Source: Candidatus Omnitrophota bacterium
GTDB lineage: Bacteria > Omnitrophota > Gorgyraeia > Zapsychrales > Zapsychraceae
DNA: 64,000 nucleotides
Direction: 5' to 3'
NCBI GenBank assembly: GCA_020632495.1
Contig: JACKFL010000006.1
Span: 992,001 to 1,056,000 of the forward strand
In this document: one piece after another, positions 24,501 through 31,299 of the stretch
Layout: the number at the start of each line of letters is the position of its first letter
Numbering within the stretch: position 1 is the stretch's first letter
Made by a program: the position numbers and the translations under genes
Notes under the pieces: model-generated
What the model was told of the DNA's origin: nothing
Seen by the model: only the letters and a program-made list of their open reading frames with translations
Databases searched by the model: none

Positions 24501-27411
24501 CGGCCGCCAAACTCAACCCGTGAATCTGCATCATAGCGGCGCGTTTGACACGCCGGAATTGCTCCGCGATCTTTTCATCGAACTCCGCCGTCATAGCCAG
24601 GTCGATTATCTCCAGGGGGATGTCCAGATGCGCCACGATCAGCGCTGTGGTCTCGTCCATGACAAAGATATAGTCGGAACTCTCCGCAAGGGCGCGCAGG
24701 CGGCGTTCAACGTAGTCGATGCCCTCGATGGCACGGGTTATTTCGGCTGCCGTCAATGTTTGATCGTCGCGGTCCCGTTCCCCGAGACCGTCCAGCAGCG
24801 GTCCGAAGACCGTCATGAGGACTTCGTGCGTCGATGCCGCGGCCACGGAATTGATGAAGGCCTGATTGGTATTCTGCGTCGGAAACTGGAGGCGCTCCTG
24901 AGTCTCGATCAACTGTACGATATTCTCCGTGACGTCCCGGCTCAATCTGTCCGTGGTGCTCGCCTGCTGCTCGCGCATCTCGCCGCTGACGGCCTCACCG
25001 GGTGCGACACGGCGCAGTAAACGGGTCAGTTTTTCCTGGATCCGTCGCAGATTGGTCAGGCCGACGGTCGGCATGTCGGGCTGCAGTCCCAATCCGCTGA
25101 GTCTCCCCTGGAATCCGGACTGAAAATCAATCGGCCTGAGATCCCGTGTCAGCATATCGTAAAAGACCCGGTAGCCAGAGGCCTTGGCCAACACGGGATA
25201 CCGGTCTGTCCGCTCCATGGTCCGGAAGGCCTTCTCGGCCCGGATTATTTCCCGGCGCAGATAGAGCACGCCTTGCTTGAGCTGTTCCATCCCGTCCGGC
25301 GGTGAGCCGAACTTGGCGGGGGCGAGTTGTTTCTGCAGGTCCGTGATGTGACCTTCGATACCGCTGATGATGTCATCGAGCGTGTGATAGAAAACCCCTT
25401 CGGCGGAGGTGGTGTAATACGGTTGGTCCCGGGCGCTCTGCGCGTGGACCATGACGGGTAATTCCCGCATGCTCAGCAGGCTGCGCAGCAAGAGACCCAG
25501 TTTGGCCAGGACCTGCTGATCACGCCCGGCGGATTCCTCTGCCTGTCCCGCGGCCGCGAGGTCTTTAGACAATCCGGTGATCTGAGTCCACAAAAACCGT
25601 GTCTGTTCGCCCAAGGAGTTGAACATGGTCTTGAGCCGCTGCTCTTCCTTGGCGGTTATGGCCTGGTCGGTGCTGGCCGGAAAGCGAAAGTCCTTAAGAT
25701 CAGTCACCCGCGGGACCATTTGGATCTGTCCGTCTACTTCCTGCGGATAAAGGGCGACGTTCTTCAGCTGTGAAATCCGTGATCCGACCTTGGCCAGGTC
25801 CCAGGTAACCCCCAGCCGGGCGAAAAGCGCGACCAGTTCCTCAAAATGTGCTGTGTCGGTGGCCGGTTGGCCGCGCTGTTGAATGACCGTGCTTCCGTAG
25901 TAACGGAACGGCGCGATCCCGGGCATCTTGATCAGTTCTATGCCGTCCACGGTCACCAATTCATAACCGACGCGTTCGGCGATCCGCGACATCTGTACGA
26001 CCTGGTCGCGGGGCGGGGGATCCGCGTGCATGTCGGACCGCGCCATTTTAAAAAGCAGATGCGGGTACTCCTGCGGCAGCGCATAAACGCGGCGGGAGAA
26101 CCCTTCGCTTTCAAAAATTACTCCCTCCCGGGTGTCGCCGTAAACGTTGTAATCAAAGTGCGCCCGCTCCAGGCGGCGGAAGAGATCGTAATCCGGATCG
26201 GGCAAAGCGGCCAGCGGGATATCATTGGCTGCCGCCGGTATCACCGGATTCTCCGTGACGAGTTTCAGATCCACTAACTGCCGCACCAGCGGACGTTGGC
26301 CGAGCTCGTCAAAAAAGTCGGCTCCGGCCGCGGCTTCGCTGACCATCGCCTGGTCGTAGCCCCGCAAACCGCCGGAGAAATAGCGGCGCGGCACAGGGTC
26401 TCCGCTGGCCGGATCGATATCCTCGCGGATGTAATCGAAGGCGCCCTTGCGAAACGCCTCAAGGTACTGGCGGTATATCTTATCCTTCACGTCCGGCGCG
26501 GCATGATCGATGCCCGTCACCAGGTTGCGGTCGGCATACATCCGGTTGACGATGCTGCGGTGCAGGTTTTTCTTGTACCAGACCGCCAGCAGCATGGCGT
26601 GATAGATTTGACGCAGATTCGCGAAGTGCCGGCCGTGATTGATTTCCTTTTTGATCTCCGGAATGACGACCTTGCGGATCAGTTCCTTGGTCTGCGCGCT
26701 CCAGTTGCTCTGTGCCCCGCTGCGTTGGGCGCTGTGCGCCGCCAGGCTGAGATAATCTTCTTCCAAGAGGACGTCCAGTTCGCTATCCACGATGACGACG
26801 TGCTCTCCTTGCACGTGCACATGCGCCTGTCGCGGGACGATCCAGATTTTATTAAACGTATCGGTGGGGATGTCGGTAGTCCCGAACTCTGCCTGGGCCC
26901 GCCGGTGAACGCGCTGCCAGAATTCGGCACCGACGCCCTCTTCGGGATACAGCATGGAGGCCATCAACTGCTTGAGCAGGTAGTCCATGGCCAGCATATC
27001 GCGCCCCATCTCCGTCTTCACCAGGTCGTCGGCGATGATGCGTTCGGATTCTTCAGGAGACAAGTTTACCCACAACTGGTCCTCCGGTACGGTCACGGCG
27101 GTCAGGAAGTAATTGATCAGACGCTGATTGGTGGCGGCGATATCGGCGCTATCCTGGGGATCGTCGCCGGTATCGATCAGGAATTCCAGACGCAGCGGAT
27201 GTGCCGGATCAACGCGCATGCCGCGCAGAGTGGCGGGACGAAATTCCGGACTGATGCTCAGACGGGTCCCTGGGGCCGGTAGAGACGCCTGCCCAGTTGC
27301 CGCCGCGCCGGCCGGCATCACGCCTCCGGTCATGAACATGGCGGTCGCCAGGGTCAGGCTCAGCAGCTGACGAATTGATCTAAACCTTTTGTTAGCAATA
27401 ATATAAAACAT
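18577..27411 (-). CDS. Giant repeat-containing secreted protein (Omnitrophota-type family)
   Basis: 2944 residues. A signal peptide lies at about residues 10-38 ('LTLATAMFMTGG', then 'PAGAAATGQ'). The N-terminal domain (about 45-350) contains 'FNKIWIVPRQA' (near 186), 'LLEEDYLSL' and 'RRYFSGGL' (near 345), which I recall as hallmarks of a secreted protein family abundant in Omnitrophota. Residues from about 700 to 2330 are helical modules repeating about every 175 residues. The C-terminal 600 residues hold a distinct globular region ('PGRDYYVGLEFGVPENGFG') and the motif 'GGIDLNPANLNL' near 2860, also typical of that family by memory. No catalytic motif is evident. The protein is probably exported by Sec; its final location is unknown. 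No Shine-Dalgarno is visible, but a good promoter lies upstream. Confidence 0.8.
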   Translation of the reverse strand: MFYIIANKRFRSIRQLLSLTLATAMFMTGGVMPAGAAATGQASLPAPGTRLSISPEFRPATLRGMRVDPAHPLRLEFLIDTGDDPQDSADIAATNQRLINYFLTAVTVPEDQLWVNLSPEESERIIADDLVKTEMGRDMLAMDYLLKQLMASMLYPEEGVGAEFWQRVHRRAQAEFGTTDIPTDTFNKIWIVPRQAHVHVQGEHVVIVDSELDVLLEEDYLSLAAHSAQRSGAQSNWSAQTKELIRKVVIPEIKKEINHGRHFANLRQIYHAMLLAVWYKKNLHRSIVNRMYADRNLVTGIDHAAPDVKDKIYRQYLEAFRKGAFDYIREDIDPASGDPVPRRYFSGGLRGYDQAMVSEAAAGADFFDELGQRPLVRQLVDLKLVTENPVIPAAANDIPLAALPDPDYDLFRRLERAHFDYNVYGDTREGVIFESEGFSRRVYALPQEYPHLLFKMARSDMHADPPPRDQVVQMSRIAERVGYELVTVDGIELIKMPGIAPFRYYGSTVIQQRGQPATDTAHFEELVALFARLGVTWDLAKVGSRISQLKNVALYPQEVDGQIQMVPRVTDLKDFRFPASTDQAITAKEEQRLKTMFNSLGEQTRFLWTQITGLSKDLAAAGQAEESAGRDQQVLAKLGLLLRSLLSMRELPVMVHAQSARDQPYYTTSAEGVFYHTLDDIISGIEGHITDLQKQLAPAKFGSPPDGMEQLKQGVLYLRREIIRAEKAFRTMERTDRYPVLAKASGYRVFYDMLTRDLRPIDFQSGFQGRLSGLGLQPDMPTVGLTNLRRIQEKLTRLLRRVAPGEAVSGEMREQQASTTDRLSRDVTENIVQLIETQERLQFPTQNTNQAFINSVAAASTHEVLMTVFGPLLDGLGERDRDDQTLTAAEITRAIEGIDYVERRLRALAESSDYIFVMDETTALIVAHLDIPLEIIDLAMTAEFDEKIAEQFRRVKRAAMMQIHGLSLAAGRINTLGNVQDAALSPEQRAELTSHLTDVRQTLEWFRRLPSLAEDEDREDPLDPRLVFRATMQHRLNRLLSVVSETGQAVSVQALANSSQAQNQRDALRQLAQDLSRFLGFLQTVTGLDRIPLLRSDEDISVFDEFTEYTPFIAGLRSSFENQSARYRSPLRVVGSETFELGKLEALIDDLAGVNRDLVFTPAGNRSELVDTFRGKRAEIGDQIERWAASLDTTPENFGERQEDLIRRIVNNTVGHFLKQHLQPLVAAAVDPLSIEQRSLHVQQLQLQIQSLKERLRVLAGSNHYIFLRDSSDGRLRVGIDPADMLDAGMSLRFLFSEFLIESSGPLQTLSGLLETLSEISRHTNRWITQEQIVELSERILYHLAEVRAAPSLQISTSAADTDPDSKAPDVVMRNTVWHALADLEQEVQMIAMHVRDPSDNTVPDSAARLVQNLNYYHGLFKTLAATDNFPLLQTQDGRIVFDEALTYEFTPADLQREFQWESVRLGTNMITVGDHAATPFGELNYIAEQLQFALDTWDPAHFLAPYEFGLIFGNLQPRMLAILDELSSYHHEQRPAAITSKEDLARTIALNSVDEITVQRLYGWIQLDGFGFMSKEAAQQYLDYIRQELTLAANRINSLARNPDYAFRRHDISGELTLDINGLLTAGRTDQAMTSAFDARLQDMFRRFAGTHLQELTEIERIADDVEPFAAGGVDDLTPAQGLEIDGYLNELDLTITRLQGNRGEPGFPWGAAGLEPASVFAATVLEMLAELKTVAQDTRAILPADDTGDGGVAVAVAHQQRLRALQRTLRQFVIDIQALGSVSEFPLIRQTEGVAVYRAMNTGGSLQAELSQAFQQRLDRYRHKFNVVGIADHEFIQIDAAVAKLEDVEKRLSAGETETIAHHIAFDGTADRIATLLEQWRTRLIADLQQEPAARDEQIEQIVGNTILAFLEKHLLPTVRDVDPASPEQRREYVQQLRSELQRLVQRLRILRRSSRYIFRKQAGTGGVRVALDHGEMLDQTTALRFLFGEYVVDAAPLQKQLAERTDRLARLLHNPEASPDQEAVVTAVREIVMQLSRMKGQPEVMHWPDGVVPPANDTPLFVMQRTVEHLLNILDRYARDVRDSRTEDQPALSLRLHRAVEDTWRIFGIFSEHDDFPLIATRNGSIIFTEAIIFEMDPRTLQRRFAAEERALGSGVRLVGTDVTPLQRIEADLDDLAEKAADWDGNTDDQIGALAVHLAAGQAQQAMFDTLREMEERNAPQPAYDLDTLMDNIVYHTRNHFLVNRVRPFVADLSDFTGRSDLISRILNLRGALSLANRTLRTLTSRHDYAFIQRDLEGLILVDIEGMSVADQATMSIADRLLAAHFRTVAYLGDNPSVTFTDQEVDTLMYWLDSGSGESLPESILFGKLIHLINTVYHKEKGVNGLTKEWLSILSEQLDIPEKRLKNVFRWFKFVKLDTATVNSMALAKFFDVYRSIIRKFPGVYDSFTYYVPPGTSDEEKLIMAAGNMATLTSMFSPDFINGKTVLKADIPGRDYYVGLEFGVPENGFGLNMVIGRKAANSEEPFPNVFMRIGLDTQGPDMRINFMQGVAGMESLINDEFVQKMGFHPGIALLYVATDLAYQGHVEFRKGELNPMLDPFRSLRGIRPEFIPSMRNRLSRSTINVMKGYDDFGLRKKTVFSRWRSVTDLVRVLIPQRISQKDWRARSITRLHEAFRSLKEIPAAQDEAQLSDDQRIAVLEVASVHMFRHMGSEEPYRPDVPLILATLGLPASLYTSVLELVALNWEQGVLGRRAPENAVRVEAGNRSADQAQLALTRRQKIAILEYVGEKAGTTVGTYVPDFKELLQELSIPRELAQDVYQWISLSAANGTFDFSAFQSVLDALDTDKAVQAGDTKGGIDLNPANLNLRQTGTVPVDFAGDAFPEIAPIQGVVPVLIETIPVTNLPLLLGQSTGEPVPGPSAALSPAQTRSSLKIASAPTF
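20400..25320 (-). repeat. Ten tandem protein modules of about 175 residues inside the giant protein
   Basis: Two related motifs alternate. Type A is x-x-F/Y-P-L/V-L/I followed by a G-x-x-I/V-F-D/T-E-like end. It occurs near residues 735 (RYPVLA), 1089 (RIPLLR), 1428 (NFPLLQ), 1786 (EFPLIR) and 2117 (DFPLIA). Type B is R-L-R-x-L-x-x-S-x-D/H-Y-I/A-F, followed by a strand ending V-x-I/L-D. It occurs near 913, 1264, 1605, 1958 and 2290. Spacing between neighbours is 159-182 residues. Many modules begin with an 'NTV'-type helix ('NNTVGHFL', 'GNTILAFL', 'RNTVWHAL'). The units are old: identity between modules is low except for these anchors. Confidence 0.7.
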
Positions 27412-27522
27412 AGCTGTGGCCGCGCAGACACACTCGCGGCGGGGTTATTCGGTGTTAATTATTGGATAGTTGCGTGAAGATTGGGGAATGAATGTGATGC
27501 GGCAGAACTGCCAGTTGCCCTT

Positions 27523-27551
27523 AGTATATACGATGACCTCTTATACGTCAA
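27523..27551 (-). promoter_or_regulatory. Sigma-70-type promoter for the giant protein gene
   Basis: TTGACG (27546-27551) and TATACT (27523-27528) on the minus strand are separated by exactly 17 bases, each one mismatch from consensus. Predicted start near 27516 gives a leader of about 105 bases. A GGCAG-AA-CTGCC dyad at 27501-27512 sits at the start of the leader and could be an operator or a 5' hairpin. The rest of the 27412-27602 gap shows nothing else convincing. Confidence 0.65.
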
Positions 27552-27602
27552 ATAAGTAATATTAATAGGTCGGGGCGGGAAAAATTCGGAATAATGACAG
27601 CT

Positions 27603-28469
27603 TTAGCGCTGCAGGCGGGCCGCTTTTTTAAGTGCCGGCGGGATGGCGTTGAGGATGTCACCGGCGATCAGCGCGGCCTTGCCCTTTTCCTTGGCGGCCA
27701 GGTCGCCGGCCAGACCGTGAACCCATGCCCCGCAGGCGGCCGCCGCAAAGGCATCGATTCCTTGAGCGCATATCGCCGTGATCAATCCGGTCAGCACATC
27801 ACCGGATCCGGCGGTGGCCATGCCGACATTACCCGAGCGATTGACATAGATGCGACCGTCCGGGGCGGCGACAACCGTGCGGTGGCCTTTGAGTAAAACA
27901 ACGCAGCCGAAGGCCGCGGCAAACTCGCGACAGACCTCGCGTCGCGTGCGGTCATCCTCCGCGAACTTTTTTCCGCGCAGGCGGGCCATTTCGCCGGGGT
28001 GCGGAGTGAGGATTTTAGGAGTGGTTGATGATGTCAAGAGCTTGGGTCGTGAGCAGAGATTGTTCAATCCGTCGGCATCGATGACGAGCGGAACAGGACA
28101 CTCCCCCACGATCTTATGGACAAAGCTCCGGGTCGAGGCGTGCGTTGACAATCCCGGTCCGAGCGCGACCGCTGCGTACTGTTTCCATTGCCGGCGCAGC
28201 GTAGCAAGGCCGCGGGATGAGAAAGTTTGGTCTTCGGTTTGCGGCAGCGGCCAGGTCATGATTTCCGGTGAGATCTTGCGTTGCGCCGTGAGATTCAAGT
28301 CGCGCGGGACGCCAAGTGTCACTAGCCCGGCGCCGCCGCGCAGCGCAGCGAGTGAACTCAAGGCGGCCGCGCCGAGCATGCGTTGTGATCCGGCCAGGAT
28401 TAGGACGTGACCGAAACGGTTCTTATGCTGCCGGGTCTGTTTTCGTAATAATGGCGCTGGCAACCGCAT
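27603..28469 (-). CDS. nnrD: ADP/ATP-dependent NAD(P)H-hydrate dehydratase
   Basis: 288 residues corresponding to the dehydratase domain alone, without the NnrE epimerase domain. Diagnostic segments are 'GHVLILAGSQRMLGAAAL', 'GAGLVTLGVP', 'LTPHPGEMARLRG' and 'GNVGMATAGSGDVLTGLI', whose GSGD loop carries the catalytic Asp. It repairs hydrated NAD(P)H using ADP or ATP. The start at 28469 overlaps the 3' part of acpS by 47 bases, but a shorter start would cut into the fold. It is the last gene of the ftsH-folP-cdaA-pdxJ-acpS operon. Confidence 0.87.
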   Translation of the reverse strand: MRLPAPLLRKQTRQHKNRFGHVLILAGSQRMLGAAALSSLAALRGGAGLVTLGVPRDLNLTAQRKISPEIMTWPLPQTEDQTFSSRGLATLRRQWKQYAAVALGPGLSTHASTRSFVHKIVGECPVPLVIDADGLNNLCSRPKLLTSSTTPKILTPHPGEMARLRGKKFAEDDRTRREVCREFAAAFGCVVLLKGHRTVVAAPDGRIYVNRSGNVGMATAGSGDVLTGLITAICAQGIDAFAAAACGAWVHGLAGDLAAKEKGKAALIAGDILNAIPPALKKAARLQR

Positions 28470-28788
28470 AGTATTTGGAGTGCGACAGTGACAGGTAAAT
28501 GGTGTCCTGGAAGTCGTGATTGAGAATATCGGCCCGCGGGCGGCCGTGCTCGTCGTTGGTGATCCGGATGTCCTTCCAGCTCAGTTGCGGGTTGGTCCCC
28601 ACGGCCTTGAAGACCGCTTCCTTGGCGGCGAAGCGGACGGCAAAATGGGCCGCCGCCGACTTGTGGCGCCGGGCGTAAGTAATTTCGTTATCGAGAAAAA
28701 CATGGTGCAAGAAATGATCGCCCCAGCGTTCTATCGCCTTGGCGATGCGTTCGATTTCGATGACGTCTATCCCGGTGCCGAGTATCAT
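28423..28788 (-). CDS. acpS: Holo-[acyl-carrier-protein] synthase
   Basis: 121 residues. 'ILGTGIDVIEIERI' holds the Mg-binding Asp of AcpS, and 'HFAVRFAAKEAVFKAVG' is the second signature with the Glu and Lys. It transfers phosphopantetheine from CoA to acyl carrier protein. I chose the ATG at 28788 because GAGGTGA lies about 5 bases upstream; the GTG at 28797 would sit on that site. It is located between pdxJ and nnrD, a common bacterial arrangement. Confidence 0.9.
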   Translation of the reverse strand: MILGTGIDVIEIERIAKAIERWGDHFLHHVFLDNEITYARRHKSAAAHFAVRFAAKEAVFKAVGTNPQLSWKDIRITNDEHGRPRADILNHDFQDTIYLSLSHSKYYAVASAIITKTDPAA

Positions 28789-28798
28789 AACGGTCACC

Positions 28799-29512
28799 TC
28801 AGGCGACGATGTCCTTCATGCGGCGGACGGCCGCGGCTAATCCGTTAAAGACCGCCTCGCTGACGATGGCGTGGCCGATATTCAGTTCATCGATTTCCTT
28901 GATCCGCGCGACGGCCCGGGCGTTATGATACTTCAGGCCGTGTCCCGCGTGGACAGTCAATCCCAGGCCGCGGGCAAAGACGGCCGCCTTCTTTATCTCC
29001 CGAAGGTGACGTGCCCGGGAACTGACGGTGCGCGCGTTGGCGTAGCCGCCGGTATGCAGTTCCACAATGCCGGCGCCGGCATCCTTGGCGCGTTGGACTT
29101 GGCTGATCTTGGGGTCGATGAAGACACTGACCTTGATTCCCTTGTCCGAAAGTCGTTTGGCCGCGCGTTTGACGCGCTGAAAATGTTTCACGACGTCGAG
29201 GCCGCCTTCGGTGGTGACCTCCTCCCGCCGTTCCGGAACGAACATCGCGTAATCCGGTCTGACCTTCAGCGCGATCCGGATGATCTGCGGGTCGATGGCC
29301 ATTTCAAGATTCAGCGGTTTGCGCACCATCTTACGGATGCGGACCACATCATCATCCTGGATATGCCGGCGGTCTTCGCGCAGGTGGCAGACAATGGAGT
29401 CGGCCCCGTTGCGTACGGCTATCTTGGCCGCCTTGACTGGGTTCGGATCGACTTCCCGGCGGGCCTGCCGAAGTGTGGCGACATGATCGATATTGACTCC
29501 CAATTTGGCCAT
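28799..29512 (-). CDS. pdxJ: Pyridoxine 5'-phosphate synthase
   Basis: 237 residues starting 'KLGVNIDHVATLRQARR', the unmistakable PdxJ N-terminus. Further anchors are 'CHLREDRRHIQDDDV', 'FVPERREEVTTEGGLDV', 'VELHTGGYA' and 'VHAGHGLKYHNA'. It condenses 1-deoxy-xylulose 5-phosphate with 3-amino-2-oxopropyl phosphate, the last step of the DXP-dependent vitamin B6 pathway. pdxA, the previous enzyme, is also in this window (43738-44676). It sits 26 bases after the small cdaR-like gene. Confidence 0.93.
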   Translation of the reverse strand: MAKLGVNIDHVATLRQARREVDPNPVKAAKIAVRNGADSIVCHLREDRRHIQDDDVVRIRKMVRKPLNLEMAIDPQIIRIALKVRPDYAMFVPERREEVTTEGGLDVVKHFQRVKRAAKRLSDKGIKVSVFIDPKISQVQRAKDAGAGIVELHTGGYANARTVSSRARHLREIKKAAVFARGLGLTVHAGHGLKYHNARAVARIKEIDELNIGHAIVSEAVFNGLAAAVRRMKDIVA

Positions 29513-29538
29513 ATGTGAATAAACCTCGGGCGGCGGGA

Positions 29539-29637
29539 CTACTTGATCAATTCCCCGTTGACGTAGAACCAGGTGACGATGGCCAATCCCAGCGAAATGA
29601 CCTTGAGTACGATATTTTTGGTGAAAAACTGTTTCAT
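29539..29637 (-). CDS. 32-residue single-helix remnant of CdaR/YbbR
   Basis: The sequence begins MKQFFTKNIVLKVISLGL and continues with IVTWFYVNGELIK. This matches the first 30 residues of CdaR (YbbR-domain protein), whose N-terminal helix typically reads 'N.GLKllAL.lAi.lWfyV.g'. Its ATG overlaps the TGA of cdaA as ATGA (29634-29637), the coupling expected for cdaA-cdaR. A TAG then ends it 26 bases before pdxJ, so none of the extracytoplasmic YbbR domains is left. It may be a minimal CdaA partner or a decayed remnant; the intact overlap argues for expression. Confidence 0.6.
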   Translation of the reverse strand: MKQFFTKNIVLKVISLGLAIVTWFYVNGELIK

Positions 29638-30401
29638 TTCTTCTTTTTCGCCTCCACCATCAGCAGGCTCTTGAGGATATTGACCAGGCGTTCGCGGTTT
29701 ACGATGGGAATAAAGCGGCCGTTGGACGCGACGGAGATTTCACCGGTTTCCTCTGAGACCACGACCACGATCGCGTCGGTCTGTTCGGTCAACCCGAGCG
29801 CGGCGCGGTGACGGGTCCCGATGATCTTGCTGAAATTCGGATTGTCGGACAACGGGAACAGACAGGATGAAGCGACGATCCGGTCCAGGCGCGTGATCAC
29901 CCCGCCGTCATGCAATGGAGAATTCGGCATAAAGATGCTCTTGATCAACTCCGCCGAGACCCGCGCGTCGATTGTGACCCCGCTGTCGATAAACGTCTTC
30001 AATTTAGTGTTGCGTTCGATCGCGATGAGCGCGCCGACGCGTTCGTTGGACAGCTTGAAGGCGGCCGAGGTCAATTCCTCAATGATGGCGACGAGGTCCG
30101 ATTCCTCCAAGCCGAGGCTGAGGAGATGCCCCTGTCCGAGCCGCGACAGGCCCTGCCGGAACTCCTGTTGGAATAGGATCAGGATCGCGATGATGGAAAG
30201 ATTGAAGAATTTGGTCAGCAGCCAGTTCAGGCGGCGGAAGTCCAGGTACTTTGAAAGAAAGAATATGATGAGGAGATAAGAAATTCCCTTGAGAACCTGC
30301 AGGGCGCGCGTCCCCTCAAAAAATACCAGGATGCGGTAAATAACGATCCACAGGATGGTGATCTCGACGATGGGAATGCCTACATTGAATATCTGATACA
30401 T
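29634..30401 (-). CDS. cdaA: Diadenylate cyclase (c-di-AMP synthase), CdaA type
   Basis: 255 residues. About three N-terminal transmembrane helices (roughly residues 8-75) are followed by the DisA_N/DAC domain. 'NSPLHDGGVI' corresponds to the catalytic DGA motif, here DGG, and 'GTRHRAALGL' is the RHR ATP-binding motif; 'VVVSEETGEISVASNG' follows. It condenses two ATP to c-di-AMP, which controls potassium and osmotic balance and the envelope. The gene is 6 bases downstream of folP and coupled to the small cdaR-like gene. The Ala-to-Gly change in DGA is conservative and activity is likely retained. Confidence 0.88.
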   Translation of the reverse strand: MYQIFNVGIPIVEITILWIVIYRILVFFEGTRALQVLKGISYLLIIFFLSKYLDFRRLNWLLTKFFNLSIIAILILFQQEFRQGLSRLGQGHLLSLGLEESDLVAIIEELTSAAFKLSNERVGALIAIERNTKLKTFIDSGVTIDARVSAELIKSIFMPNSPLHDGGVITRLDRIVASSCLFPLSDNPNFSKIIGTRHRAALGLTEQTDAIVVVVSEETGEISVASNGRFIPIVNRERLVNILKSLLMVEAKKKK

Positions 30402-30407
30402 AGGAAG

Positions 30408-31280
30408 TCAGATTACGGATTCGGTTAAGATCGCATCGGTCATGCGGGCGGCGTCCCGGGCCGGAGCCACATCGTGGACACGGATAATGTGCGCGCCGTT
30501 GATGATGCTCGCCGTCACCGTAGCCAGAGTGCCGGGCAATCGCCGGGAAACCTCTCTGTCGAGCACGTGACCGATAAATGATTTGCGCGAGGTGCCGATC
30601 AGCAACGGGACACCGATCTTGTGCAGCTGCTTTAATCGGTTGAGTATCATCAAGTTATGCGTTACCGTCTTGCCAAAGCCGATGCCGGGGTCAATAATGA
30701 TTCTATCCGATTTGATTCCTGTTTCCAAGCAATTTTCCACGGAACTTGAAAGTGCCGTGCTGATTTCGGACAAAACATCGTCATAATGCGGTTTATTTTG
30801 CATCGAACGCGGTGTTCCCCGGATATGGGTCAGCACCACGGCGGCATCGAAATCGCTGACCGCCTTTAACAATCCCGCCGATGCCGGCGTTCCTTTGACG
30901 GTATTAACGATGCAGGCCCCCGCGCTTAACGCCTCCCGGGCCACCCGCGGTTTGGTGGTGTCCACCGATATCGGGACCCGGACCACATTTGCCAGGGCCT
31001 TGATTACAGGGATCACCCGCTCCAGTTCCTCGGTGAGGTTGACGGCCGGCGCTCCGGGACGCGTCGACTCCCCGCCGATATCGAGGATGTCGGCACCCTC
31101 TCGCAATAGTTTACGGGCGTGACGGACGGCTTTGGAGACATCCCGTTCGGATTGCCACTGACCGTCGCCGCTGAAGGAGTCGGGCGTCACATTGACGATG
31201 CCCATGATCACGGTCCGCAGGCCGAGTTCAATGACCCGGCCGCGGGCGTGCAGGCGGAAGATTTTACGCGCGGTGTTCAA
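30408..31280 (-). CDS. folP: Dihydropteroate synthase
   Basis: About 290 residues. 'VIMGIVNVTPDSFSGDG' and 'GADILDIGGESTRPGA' are the two pterin-site signatures. 'PISVDTTKPRVAREAL', 'IIIDPGIGFGKT' and 'IGTSRKSFIGHVLDREV' complete the family pattern. It joins p-aminobenzoate to dihydropterin pyrophosphate in folate synthesis. The start is uncertain. The only long extension begins at an ATG at 31400 inside ftsH and gives a low-complexity basic N-terminus, so I prefer the TTG at 31280, 19 bases past the ftsH stop codon. A GGAAAC just before it is a weak ribosome site. Confidence 0.88.
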   Translation of the reverse strand: MNTARKIFRLHARGRVIELGLRTVIMGIVNVTPDSFSGDGQWQSERDVSKAVRHARKLLREGADILDIGGESTRPGAPAVNLTEELERVIPVIKALANVVRVPISVDTTKPRVAREALSAGACIVNTVKGTPASAGLLKAVSDFDAAVVLTHIRGTPRSMQNKPHYDDVLSEISTALSSSVENCLETGIKSDRIIIDPGIGFGKTVTHNLMILNRLKQLHKIGVPLLIGTSRKSFIGHVLDREVSRRLPGTLATVTASIINGAHIIRVHDVAPARDAARMTDAILTESVI

Positions 31281-31299
31281 GGTTTCCGTTGCCGTCGGC

